Of a stretch of 64,000 bases of DNA, positions 62,634 to 64,000 are shown piece by piece. Source of the DNA: Porphyra umbilicalis (Eukaryota; Rhodophyta; Bangiophyceae; Bangiales; Bangiaceae); contig KV918812.1 in NCBI GenBank assembly GCA_002049455.2, positions 1 through 64,000 on the forward strand. Reading direction: 5' to 3'. Within the stretch, counting starts at the first letter, position 1. Every line of letters starts with the position of its first letter. Both the position numbers and the translations under genes were made by a program. The notes under the pieces were generated by a model. The model searched no databases. It was not told where the DNA came from and worked only from the letters and a program-made list of their open reading frames with translations.

Positions 62634-62970
62634 CCCAAGCACTCTGCGCGATTTTTCTTGTGGACGGTAACGGTACCGTTCACTAAAAAAAATCGCCGTT
62701 AGTGCAAAAAACAAAAGGGGCTCAGTCGACTGCCCCCGTCTCGGGCAGCAAGATGACATACCCCAGCCGAACGTCCGGCCACCAGAACCGGCCCAAACCG
62801 CCCCAAGCACTGCGCGGAGTTTCTTGTGAACGGTATCGATACCGTCCAAAACAAAAAATCGCCGTTGGTGCACAAAAAACAAAAGGGGCTCAGTCGACTG
62901 CCCCCGACTCGGGCAGCAACATGACATACCCCAGCCGGCCGTCCGAGCACCACAACCGGCCCAAACCGCC
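62634..62970 (-). repeat. 168-bp tandem duplication in copia copy 3 3' region
   Basis: Two diverged copies (62634-62801 and 62802-62970), each beginning CCCAAGCACT and ending GGCCCAAACCGC; copies 1 and 2 have one. The second copy has its own ACGGTATCGATACCGT palindrome, so copy 3 has two of them. Confidence 0.88.
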
Positions 62971-63053
62971 GCAAATCCGATGCCAAACGCAAAGGGCACG
63001 CGGCCCGTCACCATGGTCGCTCCGCCAAAGACCTCCGCCGACCACGGAGGGGC

Positions 63054-64000
63054 TCAGCATGTGGAAGCAGGACGTGGGGCGGGCGTAGCGCCCAGCCCCG
63101 CGTTGCCAAGATCGGCGCCAACGCCAATGACGCGCCGAAACAAGACGAACGCCGGGGCCGGCAGCGGCTTTGTCAGCCCGTCTGCCGGCATGTCCATGCT
63201 AGGGAGGAAGTAGAACGTCACCTCCCCGCGCGCCACGTAGTCACGGACCATGTGGTACGCGACATCCACGTGCTTGGTACGCCCGGTGGCTTCGGGGTTG
63301 TTGACCAAGGCGAGGCAAGCCTGGTTGTCTTCCCCCATCGGCACGGCCCCGCCATCGACGCCCAGAGCCGACAGCAGCTTGCGTAGCCACAGCGCCTCCT
63401 TGGTGGCCATCGCGGCGGCCACGTACTCCGCTTCGGCCGTCGAGGTTGCCACCGTCAACTGGCGCTTGCTTGCCCACGCGATGGGCCCGCCATTGAGGGT
63501 GAAGACGAAGCCTGTCGTCGACCGACGGCCGTCAACGTCGCCCGCCCAGTCGGCGTCGACAAACCCCTGCAGCGGCTCGCTGCCGCCGTAGACCACTCCA
63601 AGGCGGGTTGTCCCGCGCAGGTAGCGCAATACCCCCTTTGCTGCGCGCATGTGGTCCTGCTCAGGGCACGACATGAAGCGCGACAGCACCCCCACGGCAA
63701 AGGCGATGTCCGGCCTTGTCGTGGTGGACAGGTAGAGGAGGGAGCCGACCAACTCGGCGTAACGGTTATCCTCCGGCAGCAGGTCCTCGCCCGTCTTAGT
63801 CAGCTTGACCCCTGACGCCATTGGCGCCTTGTTCGGGGTGGAGGTCTCCATTCCAAACGCCTCCAGCAGCGTCACCGTGTGCCCCGGGTTGCTCAGAGTG
63901 AGCGTCTTTGACTCACGGTCACGCATGACCTTCATGCCAATGAAGTCGTTAACCTCCCCCATGTCACGTACTTCGAACTTTGCCGACACAGAGCGCTTGA
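63054..64000 (-). CDS. Copia copy 3 gag-pol, C-terminal part
   Basis: About 315 codons, open to the window edge, covering the end of the reverse transcriptase (KFEVRDMGEVNDFIG onward) and the whole RNase H domain with VDADWAGD, STAEAEYV, EDNQACL and TKHVDV. The stop is TGA. Conservative changes from copy 1 include VLFRRV for ILFRRV and a different C-terminal dozen residues. No inactivating change is seen in the visible part. Confidence 0.92.
   Translation of the reverse strand, partial: KRSVSAKFEVRDMGEVNDFIGMKVMRDRESKTLTLSNPGHTVTLLEAFGMETSTPNKAPMASGVKLTKTGEDLLPEDNRYAELVGSLLYLSTTTRPDIAFAVGVLSRFMSCPEQDHMRAAKGVLRYLRGTTRLGVVYGGSEPLQGFVDADWAGDVDGRRSTTGFVFTLNGGPIAWASKRQLTVATSTAEAEYVAAAMATKEALWLRKLLSALGVDGGAVPMGEDNQACLALVNNPEATGRTKHVDVAYHMVRDYVARGEVTFYFLPSMDMPADGLTKPLPAPAFVLFRRVIGVGADLGNAGLGATPAPRPASTC

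Larger units (their letters stand above)
62153..64000 (-). mobile_element. Copia copy 3, partial (window edge)
   Basis: The 3' LTR at 62153-62574 (422 bp, about eight differences from the copy 1 LTR), the polypurine tract at 62575-62585, an enlarged 3' non-coding region and the C-terminal part of gag-pol up to the window end. It is inserted in satellite DNA on its left. It is more diverged from copies 1 and 2 than they are from each other. Confidence 0.93.

Overview
The window looks like a transposon-dense stretch of a GC-rich nuclear eukaryotic genome, probably a protist or alga; the species cannot be fixed from the sequence. The evidence is a Ty1/copia retrotransposon, pogo/Tigger-type and PIF/Harbinger-type transposases, a hAT-like element, several small TA-flanked elements, minisatellites and satellites, a C48 (Ulp1-like) protease domain, and no operon structure or bacterial gene context. 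No tRNA, rRNA or CRISPR array was seen. One run of Ns (61076-61481) marks an assembly gap.

Layout. 1-7.5 kb: a decayed pogo-like element (transposase 2975-5690) with a 399-bp TA-flanked element inside it, followed by a 1.4-kb TA-flanked element. 7.9-16.7 kb: a nested cluster. Element A (7972-10231) carries its own 736-bp insertion. A hAT-like element (10355-16006, 8-bp target duplication) contains a complete but frameshifted pogo-like transposon (10500-13743) and element B (14214-15735, an inverted copy of A). A 725-bp element with pogo-like ends (16017-16741) directly abuts the hAT-like element. 17-24 kb: the best candidates for host genes, a predicted multi-pass membrane protein on the minus strand and a cysteine-rich secreted protein on the plus strand, with an inverted-repeat element between them and an extremely GC-rich tract after them.

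25-33 kb: a PIF/Harbinger transposase (+) and a convergent SANT/Myb-like protein (-) of the kind that partners such transposases, separated by about 3.5 kb of satellite DNA built on GCGGCCGC words. 33-49 kb: almost no credible genes; minisatellites (42, 48, 60/61 and about 60 bp units), G-rich arrays including a 50-nt G run, two copies of a 628-bp TA-flanked element, abutting perfect palindromes and a 132-bp hairpin element. 50-53 kb: a large open frame running into a C48 protease domain, interrupted by in-frame TAG codons.

54.5-64 kb: a structurally complete copia element on the minus strand (LTRs, half-tRNA primer site, polypurine tract, one 1392-codon gag-pol). A second, nearly identical 3' segment shares its right LTR and runs into the gap. 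A 229-bp satellite related to the 27-29 kb satellite follows, then a third, diverged copia copy that is cut by the window edge. Most of the DNA is therefore mobile or tandemly repeated, and only a few loci can be argued to be host genes.
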